Origin: Streptomyces sp. R21
GTDB taxonomy: Bacteria > Actinomycetota > Actinomycetes > Streptomycetales > Streptomycetaceae
Length of the DNA stretch: 64,000 nucleotides
Reading direction: 5' to 3'
Assembly: GCF_041051975.1 (NCBI RefSeq)
Contig: NZ_CP163435.1
Coordinates: 9,454,501 to 9,518,500, forward strand
Shown here: positions 52,130 to 60,084 of the stretch, one piece after another
Numbering within the stretch: position 1 is the stretch's first letter
How the letters are laid out: each line of letters starts with the position of its first letter
The notes under the pieces: generated by a model
Told to the model about the DNA's origin: nothing
The model's database searches: none
Seen by the model: only the letters and a program-made list of their open reading frames with translations
Translations under genes and position numbers: made by a program

Positions 52130-52788
52130 GACAGGCGGTGGCCGATCCCGCGGGCGGTGCCGATGGTGAGGTCGCTGCCCGCCTCGCGCAGCCTGCGGCG
52201 CAGCCGGGTCAGGTACTGGTCGAGGGTGTTGTCGCTGACGTGGGCTCCCGCGGGCCAGGCCGCTCGGATCAGCTCGCGTCGGCGCACGATGTCCCCGGAC
52301 GCTGCCATGAGTGCCGCGAGCAGGCGGAACTCCGTCGGGGTCAGGTCGACCCGGGTTCCGCTCGCCGTCAGCGTGTGCCGGACGGCGTCCAGGACCAGGT
52401 CGCCGGCCGTGGTCGCGGGGCCGGGCGCGGCGCGCTTGACCGCCGCGCGCAGCCGGGCGGCGAGTTCGGCGAGGTGGAACGGCTTGGGCAGGTAGTCGTC
52501 ACCGCCCGCGGAGAACCCGGACAGGCGGTCGGTCAGACCGTGATGGGCGGTCAGGAAGATGACGGGAGAGAGGAATCCGTTGGCACGCATCGCCTGGCAG
52601 ACGTCCCGCCCGTCCGCGTCGGGCAGCCCGATGTCGAGCACGGCGGCGGAGACCTCGTCGGTGGCGAGCCGCAGTGCGGTGGCACCGTCCGGAGCGGGCA
52701 GCGTGTCGAATCCCTCTTCGCGCAGCCCGCGCCGCACGACGTCACGCAGGGTGTGATCGTCCTCGACGACCAGGATCTTGTGGCGCAT
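52126..52788 (-). CDS. OmpR-type response regulator
   Basis: 220 residues. The receiver domain has the acidic pocket VVEDD near 7-11, the phospho-acceptor Asp in VLDIGLPDADG near 51-61, Thr in FLTAHHG and Lys in YLPKPF. The C-terminal winged helix reads LTPTEFRLLAALMAASGDIV and SDNTLDQYLTRLRRRLREAG. The ATG at 52788 lies inside the end of the upstream PAP2 gene (47-bp overlap) and its stop overlaps the kinase start, so expression of the operon is tightly coupled. It is the best local candidate to bind the TTCAGG direct repeats at the COG4705 genes. Confidence 0.93.
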   Translation of the reverse strand: MRHKILVVEDDHTLRDVVRRGLREEGFDTLPAPDGATALRLATDEVSAAVLDIGLPDADGRDVCQAMRANGFLSPVIFLTAHHGLTDRLSGFSAGGDDYLPKPFHLAELAARLRAAVKRAAPGPATTAGDLVLDAVRHTLTASGTRVDLTPTEFRLLAALMAASGDIVRRRELIRAAWPAGAHVSDNTLDQYLTRLRRRLREAGSDLTIGTARGIGHRLS

Positions 52789-53488
52789 GGTCCTCCAACG
52801 GCGCGGTGGCCGTGCTTGTGGTTGCGGCGATGAAGCGGTCGGGCAGCCACGAGGCCGCGGCGCACAGGCACAGGCCCAGCCAGCCGATGCTCAGCAGCCA
52901 GCCGCCCACCACATCGGTGAACCAGTGCACCCCGAGATAGACACGGGTCAGTCCGACCAGTGCGCCCCAGCACCCGGTGACGACGGCGAGCAGGGTTCTG
53001 CCGCGCGGGGCGCGCAGGAATATCGCGAGGACGAGCAGTCCGGCGGTGAGGGCCGCCGTGGTGGCGTGCCCGGAGGGGAAGGCCCATCCGGAGGCATGGG
53101 TCCCCCAATCCGTCCGTGGCGGGCGGGGGCGGGCGACGAGTGTCATCAGCCCGTAGCGCACGGCCTGCCCGGCGGCCAGGCAGCACAGGGCGAGGGCGGC
53201 GGCGAACAGCCGGTGGCGAGCGGTGCGGCCCGCGACGATCCCGGCCAGTACGGCGAGCGCGTACGGAATGACGCCCGTTCCGGTGGCGGTGAGGCCGCGG
53301 GCCGCCGCCAGTGCCATGACGGAGCGGTGGGCGACGGACCAGTCCAGCAGGTCCTCGTCGGCGAACAGCGGGGCGCCGTCGCGGCCGATCACGACCATCG
53401 TGAGGACGGTGAGGGCCGCCAGGGCTCCCAGGCCGACGCTTCCGGCGAGGTCCGCGATGTCGCCGCGCCGGGGGCTGCCGCGCTTCAT
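52742..53488 (-). CDS. PAP2-family membrane phosphatase B
   Basis: 248 residues with about six TM helices. PAP2 motifs: VARPRPPRTD (motif 1, a reduced K/R-x-RP form), FPSGHATT (motif 2) and TRVYLGVHWFTDV (motif 3). The family dephosphorylates undecaprenyl-PP, phosphatidate or related lipid phosphates at the membrane. It begins at the ATG at 53488, overlapping the stop of PAP2 A (ATGA), and runs 47 bp into the response regulator gene. A Thr/Ser-rich C-terminal tail ends the protein. Confidence 0.9.
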   Translation of the reverse strand: MKRGSPRRGDIADLAGSVGLGALAALTVLTMVVIGRDGAPLFADEDLLDWSVAHRSVMALAAARGLTATGTGVIPYALAVLAGIVAGRTARHRLFAAALALCCLAAGQAVRYGLMTLVARPRPPRTDWGTHASGWAFPSGHATTAALTAGLLVLAIFLRAPRGRTLLAVVTGCWGALVGLTRVYLGVHWFTDVVGGWLLSIGWLGLCLCAAASWLPDRFIAATTSTATAPLEDHAPQDPGRRGRSHPA

Positions 53489-54090
53489 GAGGCCAACAGC
53501 AGGGGACGCAGGGGGGTGGCGGTGATCCGCCGGACCAGCGCGTCGGGGAAGCGGCGCGGCAGCTGCATGCCGAACATCGCCACCACGGCGCCGACGAGCA
53601 CACCGGCCGCGATGTCGTGGGGGTAGTGGGCGCCGACCCAGACCCGGGAGACCGCCATGACGCAGGCGGCGACGGTGGCGATCGTGCCGAGCCGGCGGGA
53701 GACGAACAGCAGGGCCACCGCGGCCGCGACGGCGATGGCCGCGTGATTGCTGGGGAAGGACCAGTCGCCCGGCGCCGGACACGCCTCCAGCGTTCTGATG
53801 TGCAGGCTCCGGCAGGGCCTCTCCTCGCGAACCACCTGCTTCAGCAGGGCGTCCACGCCGTAGGCCAGGACCACGATCACCGGCACGGCCAGCGCCTGCG
53901 CGGCCGCCACGGTGCCGACCCGGCGGGCCCGCCACCAGCCGACGACCATGAGTGCGGCGAACACCACGAGCCCGTACGTCGACCAGGCCGAGAGGCCGTC
54001 GTCCAGCCATGCGGGCGAGCTGCGGGCCAGGTCCACCACGTCGACGTAGAGGGAGCCGTCGATCGAGGCCCCGGTGAGGGCGAGCATCAT
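53485..54090 (-). CDS. PAP2-family membrane phosphatase A
   Basis: 201 residues, about five TM helices. PAP2 motifs are complete: LLKQVVREERPCRS (motif 1), FPSNHAAIA (motif 2) and SRVWVGAHYPHDI (motif 3), with the catalytic histidine in the last. This fits undecaprenyl-diphosphatase (BcrC-like) or lipid-phosphate phosphatase activity. The ATG at 54090 has GAGGAGG 7 bases upstream. It is the first gene of a four-gene operon (PAP2 A, PAP2 B, response regulator, kinase), suggesting that the two-component system senses envelope or lipid-carrier stress. Confidence 0.9.
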   Translation of the reverse strand: MMLALTGASIDGSLYVDVVDLARSSPAWLDDGLSAWSTYGLVVFAALMVVGWWRARRVGTVAAAQALAVPVIVVLAYGVDALLKQVVREERPCRSLHIRTLEACPAPGDWSFPSNHAAIAVAAAVALLFVSRRLGTIATVAACVMAVSRVWVGAHYPHDIAAGVLVGAVVAMFGMQLPRRFPDALVRRITATPLRPLLLAS

Positions 54091-54274
54091 CCGCGTGCCT
54101 CCTCGGCGCGCGGCTTCGTCGCCCGCCGTGAGCGGGACACCTCGGGGGCCAGGAGTGAAGGGGCGTCCGACACGTTGACTGCGAGCTGCGACGATGGGTA
54201 CGTGGGTGTGGTCATCGTCGCGAGCTCCTTCGTCCGGAACCAGCGGACGCGACGAAGCGGCGCCCGACTGGTGA

Positions 54275-54309
54275 CTACAATTCTGTAGACGGTCTACTGG
54301 ACTGTAGAC
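54275..54309. promoter_or_regulatory. Two BlaI/MecI-type palindromes
   Basis: CTACA-ATTC-TGTAG (54275-54288) and GTCTAC-TGGACT-GTAGAC (54292-54309) contain the CTACA/TGTAG core recognised by BlaI/MecI repressors. They lie directly upstream of the BlaI-type gene, in the gap it shares with the divergent PAP2 operon. Confidence 0.8.
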
Positions 54310-54333
54310 GATAGCGGGGTGAGGAACGTTCCC

Positions 54334-54705
54334 ATGACCGACGAGAAGGACGAACGACGACCGTCCGGTGAGCTCGAAGCCGCCGTCATGGCCGCCCTCT
54401 GGGCCGCCGGCGCGCCCCTCACACCCGGCCGCGTGCAGCTGGAACTCGCCTCCGGCCTGGCCCGTACGACCGTGACGACGATCCTCTCCCGGCTGCACGA
54501 GAAGGGCGTCGTCGGCCGCGAGCGGCAGGGGCGCGGCTACGCCTACTTCCCGGTCCAGGACGCCGCCGGTCTCACCGCCCGGCGCATGCACACCGAACTC
54601 GACCGGTACACCGACCGCGAAACCGTGCTGGCCCGCTTCGTCGCCCAGCTCAGCCCTGATGACGAGCAGCTGCTGCGCCAGCTGCTGGAGGCCGACGAGA
54701 CGTGA
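54334..54705 (+). CDS. BlaI/MecI/CopY family repressor
   Basis: 123 residues. The winged helix is shown by GELEAAVMAALWAAGAPLTP, ARTTVTTILSRLHEKGVVGR and ERQGRGYAYFPVQD, followed by a short C-terminal dimerisation helix ending LRQLLEADET. These repressors are cleaved or released by a partner M56 metallopeptidase in response to beta-lactams or other signals. ATG at 54334 with GAGGAA upstream; a GTG at 54319 is less likely. The stop overlaps the M56 gene start (GTGA), and two CTACA/TGTAG palindromes precede the gene. Confidence 0.93.
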   Translation: MTDEKDERRPSGELEAAVMAALWAAGAPLTPGRVQLELASGLARTTVTTILSRLHEKGVVGRERQGRGYAYFPVQDAAGLTARRMHTELDRYTDRETVLARFVAQLSPDDEQLLRQLLEADET

Positions 54706-55631
54706 TCCTCCTGCTGCTCGTTCCCCTGCTGGTGCCCTTCGCGGCACCGCCGCTGGCGCGCCGCGCCCTCGACCGCCTGGACCCCGTCGCCGCGCTGTGG
54801 ACGCTGACCGCCGTCGCCCTCGTGCTGGCGAGCGCGTGCGCGGCGGCCCTCGGTGTCCTGGTGCTGACCGGGCTGCTCAAGATCCCCGCCTTCGCGGCGC
54901 TCGGCGAACTCGTGCACCCCCTGCGTACTCCCTCGGACGCCGTCGTCGTCCCCGCGGCCACCGTGGCCGCCGGGGTGCTCACCCTCGGCGTCTGGACGCT
55001 CGTTCGCTCGGCCCTGTGGCAGTTCGGCGCCTTCCGGACCGCTCGCACCGAGGCGGGCCGCCGCCCGGCTGCGGGCGACCTGTGCGTCATCGACTCGCCG
55101 CACCCCGACGCGTACGCCCTGCCGGGCCGCCCGCACCGCATCGTCGTGACCACCGCGATGCTGCGCAGCCTCGACGCCGCCGAACGCGAGGCCCTCTTCG
55201 CCCATGAACGCGCCCACAACCGGGGTGGCCATCACTACTTCCTCGCCGCCGCCGAACTCGCCGCGCAGTGTCACCCCGCGCTGCGCGCGACCCGCGCCGC
55301 CATTCGCCTCGCCGCGGAACGAGCAGCCGACGAGGCCGCAGCCGATGCCGTCGGCGACCGGCGGCTGATCGCCCGGGCCATCGCCCGCGCCGCCCTCGCC
55401 GGCCAGGCCTCCCGCGCCACCCGGCCGGCCTTCGCCCCGGCGGCGACGACCGGCCCCGTCCCGCAGCGGGTCGCCGCTCTCCTCGCGTCGCCGGGCGGCC
55501 GCCCGCGCGCCACGCGCCGTATCGCTCTGCTCCTCACCGCCTGCGCGGTCCTGTCCGCGACCGCCGCGACCGCCGACGTGCTCACCGTCCATCACGAGGT
55601 CGAGGTCGCCCAGGGCGAGGAGAGTCGCTGA
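54702..55631 (+). CDS. M56 (BlaR1/MecR1-like) membrane metallopeptidase without sensor domain
   Basis: 309 residues. Three or four TM segments (MILLLLVPLLVPFAAPPLAR, ALWTLTAVALVLASACAAAL, AATVAAGVLTLGVWTLV, plus IALLLTACAVLSATAATADV near the C-terminus) surround the zinc protease motif FAHERAHNRGGHH, with HExxH replaced by HERAH. Glu in the following helix (AERAADEAAADAV) is the likely third ligand. Unlike BlaR1 there is no C-terminal penicillin-binding domain, so another signal must be sensed. GTG start overlapping the BlaI stop, a coupled pair. Confidence 0.9.
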   Translation: MILLLLVPLLVPFAAPPLARRALDRLDPVAALWTLTAVALVLASACAAALGVLVLTGLLKIPAFAALGELVHPLRTPSDAVVVPAATVAAGVLTLGVWTLVRSALWQFGAFRTARTEAGRRPAAGDLCVIDSPHPDAYALPGRPHRIVVTTAMLRSLDAAEREALFAHERAHNRGGHHYFLAAAELAAQCHPALRATRAAIRLAAERAADEAAADAVGDRRLIARAIARAALAGQASRATRPAFAPAATTGPVPQRVAALLASPGGRPRATRRIALLLTACAVLSATAATADVLTVHHEVEVAQGEESR

Positions 55632-55861
55632 TCCGGTCCGGTCCGACGGCTGCGACGACCCGGTGCGCGGGAATGGCCCGAAGAGGCCCCTGCGCGTGCA
55701 CGGGGGACCCTCACCGTGCGTCAACACCGGTTCCAGGGGCAGGCGTTCCGCGTGCGTGACCGCTGTGCCGTACGACCGTCCCCGGACCCGCGCGATCGCT
55801 CGCGGCGCCGTTTCCTGCCCGGCGGCACCTCATCCGCGATCACGACACGTTGGATGTCGAG

Positions 55862-56653
55862 ATGTCTCTTCCGGTTCACCAGCACCCGGCGGCCGGTGTG
55901 CTGCTCACGCTGGCCGACGCACGCTTGCGAGGGGAAGGTGAGGAAACCTTCCTCAGCCGTCTGGCCCGGGACGCCGCCCGGGTGCCCGGCGTGGACGCGG
56001 CCGGCTGCCACCTCACCGGCACCGACAGCCGGCCGCGCAGTCAAGGGGCGTCCAATGACGCTGCCGGTCAACTGGAGCGCGCACAAATGGAGTTGCGAGA
56101 GGGGCCGTGCATCGAGACCGCTCGCTCCAGCACACCCCTGACCAACGTGCCGATGCTCCACGCGCACAGCCGAACCCGCTGGCCGCGCTTCACCCGCCGC
56201 GCCCTGGACGCGGGGTTCACCGCCGTCACCGCCCTGCCGCTGCGCTCGCACGACCGTCTTCTGGGCACCTTGAACCTCTACCACCAGCACGGCGCGCTGC
56301 ACCGGGACGACGTGCGCTGGTGCCAGCTCCTGGCCGCCGCCGCGGCGCTCGGCCTGGCCCACCACGACCTCCTGCACGAAGCCCGGCGCCGCGGCGAGCA
56401 GTTGCAGGGCGCCCTGGACAGCAGGGTTGTCATCGAACAGGCCAAGGGGATCCTGGCCGAACGCCTCGACTGCCCTGTCCAGGACGCCTTCGCCCTGCTG
56501 CGCCGCCACGCCCGCAGCAACCGGATGAAACTCACCGACCTGTCCGCCCAGATCATCGGCGGCCCGGCCGACGCCGGACCGTTCCCGCGTCCCTCCGTCG
56601 TGGCCGACCGCGGGTCACGCGTCGGTCTTCCGCGACTGCCGCACTGGTACTGA
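55862..56653 (+). CDS. GAF-ANTAR RNA-binding regulator
   Basis: About 263 residues. The GAF-like domain (about 10-165) includes QMELREGPCIETARSSTPLT, GFTAVTALPLRSHDRLLGTL and NLYHQHG. The C-terminal ANTAR domain has LQGALDSRVVIEQAKGILAE and RLDCPVQDAFALLRRHARSN, the three-helix bundle that binds dual hairpins in nascent mRNA and prevents termination. The ATG at 55862 is chosen; a TTG at 55850 is in frame. About 230 bp of gene-free sequence precede it. Its regulated transcript is not evident locally. Confidence 0.85.
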   Translation: MSLPVHQHPAAGVLLTLADARLRGEGEETFLSRLARDAARVPGVDAAGCHLTGTDSRPRSQGASNDAAGQLERAQMELREGPCIETARSSTPLTNVPMLHAHSRTRWPRFTRRALDAGFTAVTALPLRSHDRLLGTLNLYHQHGALHRDDVRWCQLLAAAAALGLAHHDLLHEARRRGEQLQGALDSRVVIEQAKGILAERLDCPVQDAFALLRRHARSNRMKLTDLSAQIIGGPADAGPFPRPSVVADRGSRVGLPRLPHWY

Positions 56654-56665
56654 CGCTCCGCGCGG

Positions 56666-57874
56666 TCAGTGGCCGGCGGCTCGGGAAGCCGGCGCGGACT
56701 GGCCCGGCGGGGGAGTGGGGCCCGCGGTGCGGGCCGGGTCCGGGCGGGAGGTTTCCGCCGACCCGGGGTCGGGTGCGAACCAGGCCCTGCCGATCAGCAT
56801 GGCGGCCAGGAAGATCACCGCTGCGGCGACGGCGATCGTCAGCCTCGGCCGACGGGCCGCGAAGCCGCGCACGCCCCTGCGCGCCCGGGGGCTCCGGCGC
56901 GTGTGGCCGGTCCGCACGGGGGCGGACGGCAGCGCGTACGTGGTCGGGGGCCCCGTTTCGCCCGGTGCGCGCCGCCGACCGGGCGCGGAGCCCGGCGTCG
57001 GTCCGGTCGGGCGAACCGGCCGCGGAGCGGGGGCCGGCGTCGCCGCGGGAAGGGGTTCGGGGCGGCCCTGCCAGGCGCCGACGGCGAACCAGTCGGCCAC
57101 CTGCCGGGAACCGGGCCGGTCCGTGGGCTCCTTGGCGAGCAGGCCGAGCAGGTAGTTCTCGAAGGCGGGCGGTAGATGTGTGCCGAGTTCGCGCGGTGGC
57201 ACGGGCGTGGCATCGAGATGCTGATGCAGGATCACCAGGGCGGTGTCGGCCTGGAACGGGGGACGCCCGGTGAGGAGTTGGTAGAGCACACAGCCCAGCG
57301 AGTACACGTCGGAGGCGGGTGAAGCGGGCTTGCCCAGAGCGCGCTCGGGCGCGAGGTACAGGCTGGTGCCGACGATCTGCCCGGTGGCCGTGAGCGCACC
57401 GGCGGGGTCGTCGAGGAAACGGGCGATGCCGAAGTCCCCGATCTTGAGGGCGCCGTCGGCGTCCAGAAGGAGATTGCCCGGTTTGATGTCCCGGTGCACG
57501 ATGCCCTGCCGGTGGGCGGCGGCGAGCCCGGCCGCGGCCTCGGCGGCGATCCGGGCGACCTGCTCGACGGGCAGCGGACCCCCGGCCTTCAGATGCTGCG
57601 CCAGGCTGTCGCCCTCGATCAACTCCATCACCAGGAACAACCGGTTCTCGTACGAGCCGAAGTCCAGGACGCCGATGACATGCGGATGGTTCAGGTGTCC
57701 CGCGGTCTGGGCCTCCAGGCGGAACCGGGATTCGGCGGTGGGATCGGAGTCCTGCCCGAGCAGGAGCTTGACGGCCACCGGCCGGCCCAGCATTTCGTCG
57801 TACGCCTGCCAGACCTCGCCCATGGCGCCGCGTCCGATGGGGGTCTGCAGCCGGTACCGGCCCGCTATCAGCAC
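56666..57874 (-). CDS. Membrane-anchored Ser/Thr protein kinase
   Basis: About 402 residues. Kinase domain 5-265: glycine loop IGRGAMGEVW, Lys in VAVKLLLG, HRDIKPGNLLLD catalytic loop, IGDFGIARF, and TSLYLAPERALG as the P+1 region. A Pro-rich linker (about 270-330) leads to one TM helix (LTIAVAAAVIFLAAMLIGRA) and a short Pro-rich extracellular tail without PASTA repeats, so the external signal is unclear. The GTG at 57874 is preferred (GAGG upstream); a TTG at 57907 would add 11 residues. Only 12 bp separate its stop from that of the convergent ANTAR gene. Confidence 0.9.
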   Translation of the reverse strand: MLIAGRYRLQTPIGRGAMGEVWQAYDEMLGRPVAVKLLLGQDSDPTAESRFRLEAQTAGHLNHPHVIGVLDFGSYENRLFLVMELIEGDSLAQHLKAGGPLPVEQVARIAAEAAAGLAAAHRQGIVHRDIKPGNLLLDADGALKIGDFGIARFLDDPAGALTATGQIVGTSLYLAPERALGKPASPASDVYSLGCVLYQLLTGRPPFQADTALVILHQHLDATPVPPRELGTHLPPAFENYLLGLLAKEPTDRPGSRQVADWFAVGAWQGRPEPLPAATPAPAPRPVRPTGPTPGSAPGRRRAPGETGPPTTYALPSAPVRTGHTRRSPRARRGVRGFAARRPRLTIAVAAAVIFLAAMLIGRAWFAPDPGSAETSRPDPARTAGPTPPPGQSAPASRAAGH

Positions 57875-58134
57875 CTGTGATTCATCCTCATGCCACTCAT
57901 GCCACAAGACGACTTGACCGCCGCAGGCCGTAACTCACCACGTGAGCAAGGGTGATGGTGGGGGGTGCCGCAGCGCGCCCAGCCTACCCGGCGGCGGACA
58001 TGCCGCAGGCCACGGTCGTGCGATAGCGGCAGGGCCCCGAGTACGTCTTTCGCGAACGCGCGGAAGCCCGGCAGGATGCCCTTCAATGGTCACTCACCAG
58101 GTCGTTGGGCGACGGCCGTCAGAAGGGAACCGGC

Positions 58135-58845
58135 ATGACGCGGAAACAGGCGCTGGTGGTGCGAGGCGGATGGGAAGGCCATGAGCCGGTCAAGGCAACG
58201 GAGTTGTTCCTCCCCTTCCTCGAACGCAGCGGATACGACGTGCGGGTCGAGGAGTCGACCGAGGTCTACGCAGACGTCGCCGCGATGGCCCGTACCGACC
58301 TCGTCGTGCAGTGCATCAGCATGGCGGAGATCGCCGCCGAGGAACTGGCGGGCCTCGGCACGGCGGTCGTCGCCGGCACCGGATTCACCGGCTGGCACGG
58401 CGGCATCGCCGACTCCTTCCGCGCCTCGTCCGACTATCTCCACCTGGTGGGCGGCCAGTTCGCGACGCACCCGGGCAAGGAACCCTGCGAACGCCACGGC
58501 GGCCCCGAGGACAATTATCTGCCGCATACGGTGAACATCACGGAGCTCGGCCGCGAACACCCCATCACCGCGGGCATCGAGGACTTCGAACTGGACACCG
58601 AGCAGTACTGGGTGCTCCATGACGACCTCATCGACGTACTGGCCACCACCACCCACCCGACCCGTCCGTGGCAGCCCTGGCAGCGGCCGGTCACCTCACC
58701 GGCGATCTGGACCCGCCGGTGGGGCGCCGGCCGGATCGTCGTGACCACCCCCGGCCACAGCCTCGACGTGCTCGAAAACCCCCACGTCCGCACCGTCATC
58801 GAGAGGGGCATGCTGTGGGCGACGCGCACCGCATCGGAATCGTAG
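58135..58845 (+). CDS. ThuA-like (glutamine-amidotransferase-fold) protein
   Basis: 236 residues. The ThuA domain is shown by ALVVRGGWEGHEPVKATELF, TGFTGWHGGIADSFRASSDY, GGQFATHPG and HTVNITELGREHPITAGIED, ending with VVTTPGHSLDVLENPHVRTV. Rhizobial ThuA acts with ThuB (a Gfo/Idh/MocA enzyme) in trehalose, maltitol and keto-sugar metabolism. Here the gene overlaps a MocA-type oxidoreductase, the same pairing. ATG at 58135 with AGAAGGGA upstream. It probably belongs to the sugar-use locus with the LacI and GH106 genes. Confidence 0.88.
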   Translation: MTRKQALVVRGGWEGHEPVKATELFLPFLERSGYDVRVEESTEVYADVAAMARTDLVVQCISMAEIAAEELAGLGTAVVAGTGFTGWHGGIADSFRASSDYLHLVGGQFATHPGKEPCERHGGPEDNYLPHTVNITELGREHPITAGIEDFELDTEQYWVLHDDLIDVLATTTHPTRPWQPWQRPVTSPAIWTRRWGAGRIVVTTPGHSLDVLENPHVRTVIERGMLWATRTASES

Positions 58846-59930
58846 GACTCGGCGTCATCTCCCGCGCGTACCTGGACACGCTCGCGGAGCATCCCGCGGT
58901 GCGCATCACCGCGGTCGCCGACCTGGACGCCACCCGGTCGGCCGCCGTCGCCGCCGAGATCCCCGGCGCGCAGGCACTGGGCGTCGAGCGCCTGCTCGGC
59001 AGTCCGGACGTCGACACGGTGCTCAACCTCACCACCCCCGCCGCCCACGCGGAGATCGCACTCGGGGCGATCGGCCACGGCAAGAACGTCTACGCCGAGA
59101 AGCCGCTCGCCGCGGCCTTCCCCGACGCCCGCTCCGTCATCGACGCCGCCGCGGCGGCCCAGGTGGGTGTGGGATGCGCGCCCGACACGGTCCTGGGCAC
59201 CGGAACGCAGACGGCGCGCGCGGCCGTCGACGCGGGGCGCATCGGACGCCCGCTGTCCGCCTCGGCCGTCATGGTCACCCCGGGCCACGAGCGCTGGCAT
59301 CCCCACCCGGACTTCTACTACACGGCCGGCGGCGGCCCGCTGCTGGACATGGGGCCGTACTACATCGCGGCGCTCGTCCACCTCCTGGGACCGGTCCGCG
59401 CGGTGATCGGCGCCGCCAGCCGGCTGCGCACCGAGCGGGTCATCGGCTCCGGCCCGCGCAGCGGCGAACGGATCCCGGTCGAGGTGGACAGCCACGTGAC
59501 CGGCGTACTCGAGCACGCGGGCGGCGCCCTGTCGACCCTCACCACCAGCTTCGACGGCGTGGCCACCACGGCCGCGCCCATCGAGGTCCACGGCGAGACC
59601 GGAACGCTCGCGGTCCCCGACCCGAACGGATTCGACGGCGCGGTACGGCTCTTCGAACTCGGCGGCACCGAATGGCGCACCCTCGAACCGTCGGCGGGTT
59701 ACGTCGACGGCGCCCGCGGCGTCGGACTGCTCGACTTCGTCGCGGCCGACGCGCGCCGAGTCCCCCGGGCCGGCGGCGAGTTCGCCCTGCACGTGCTCGA
59801 AACGATGAGCGCCGTCCTGCGCTCGGCGGCCGAGGGCCGGCGAATCGATCTGACGACGACGGCTCAGCGCCCGGCACCGGTGCCGCTCACCGCCGTCGAG
59901 GAATGGAAAGGGCGCGGGGTGTCCCTCTGA
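58815..59930 (+). CDS. Gfo/Idh/MocA family oxidoreductase
   Basis: 371 residues. The Rossmann motif GIVGLGVISRAYLDTLAEHP is at about 8-27, VYAEKPLAAAFPDA near 92-105 carries the catalytic-region EKP, and FYYTAGGGPLLDMGPYYIAA matches the GGG-LLDMG...Y substrate-binding helix of sugar 3-dehydrogenase-type members. It would oxidise a sugar or sugar glycoside with NAD(P). GTG at 58815 with GAGAGGGG upstream; the start lies 31 bp inside the ThuA gene, so the two are translationally coupled, equivalent to a thuAB pair. Confidence 0.9.
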   Translation: MGDAHRIGIVGLGVISRAYLDTLAEHPAVRITAVADLDATRSAAVAAEIPGAQALGVERLLGSPDVDTVLNLTTPAAHAEIALGAIGHGKNVYAEKPLAAAFPDARSVIDAAAAAQVGVGCAPDTVLGTGTQTARAAVDAGRIGRPLSASAVMVTPGHERWHPHPDFYYTAGGGPLLDMGPYYIAALVHLLGPVRAVIGAASRLRTERVIGSGPRSGERIPVEVDSHVTGVLEHAGGALSTLTTSFDGVATTAAPIEVHGETGTLAVPDPNGFDGAVRLFELGGTEWRTLEPSAGYVDGARGVGLLDFVAADARRVPRAGGEFALHVLETMSAVLRSAAEGRRIDLTTTAQRPAPVPLTAVEEWKGRGVSL

Positions 59931-60084
59931 CTTGTCCGCCCCAGGGACGAACTCCCGGCAGAGCCGGGGCTTCTGGTGGCCAACGGCCCGATCGAGGAAA
60001 TCGTTTTAGGTGCGATGGCGGTATGCTTGCCACGCCCATGAGGGCCACTGTCGTAGTTGGTTGCACTGCTGTCCTGGCGAGGGG

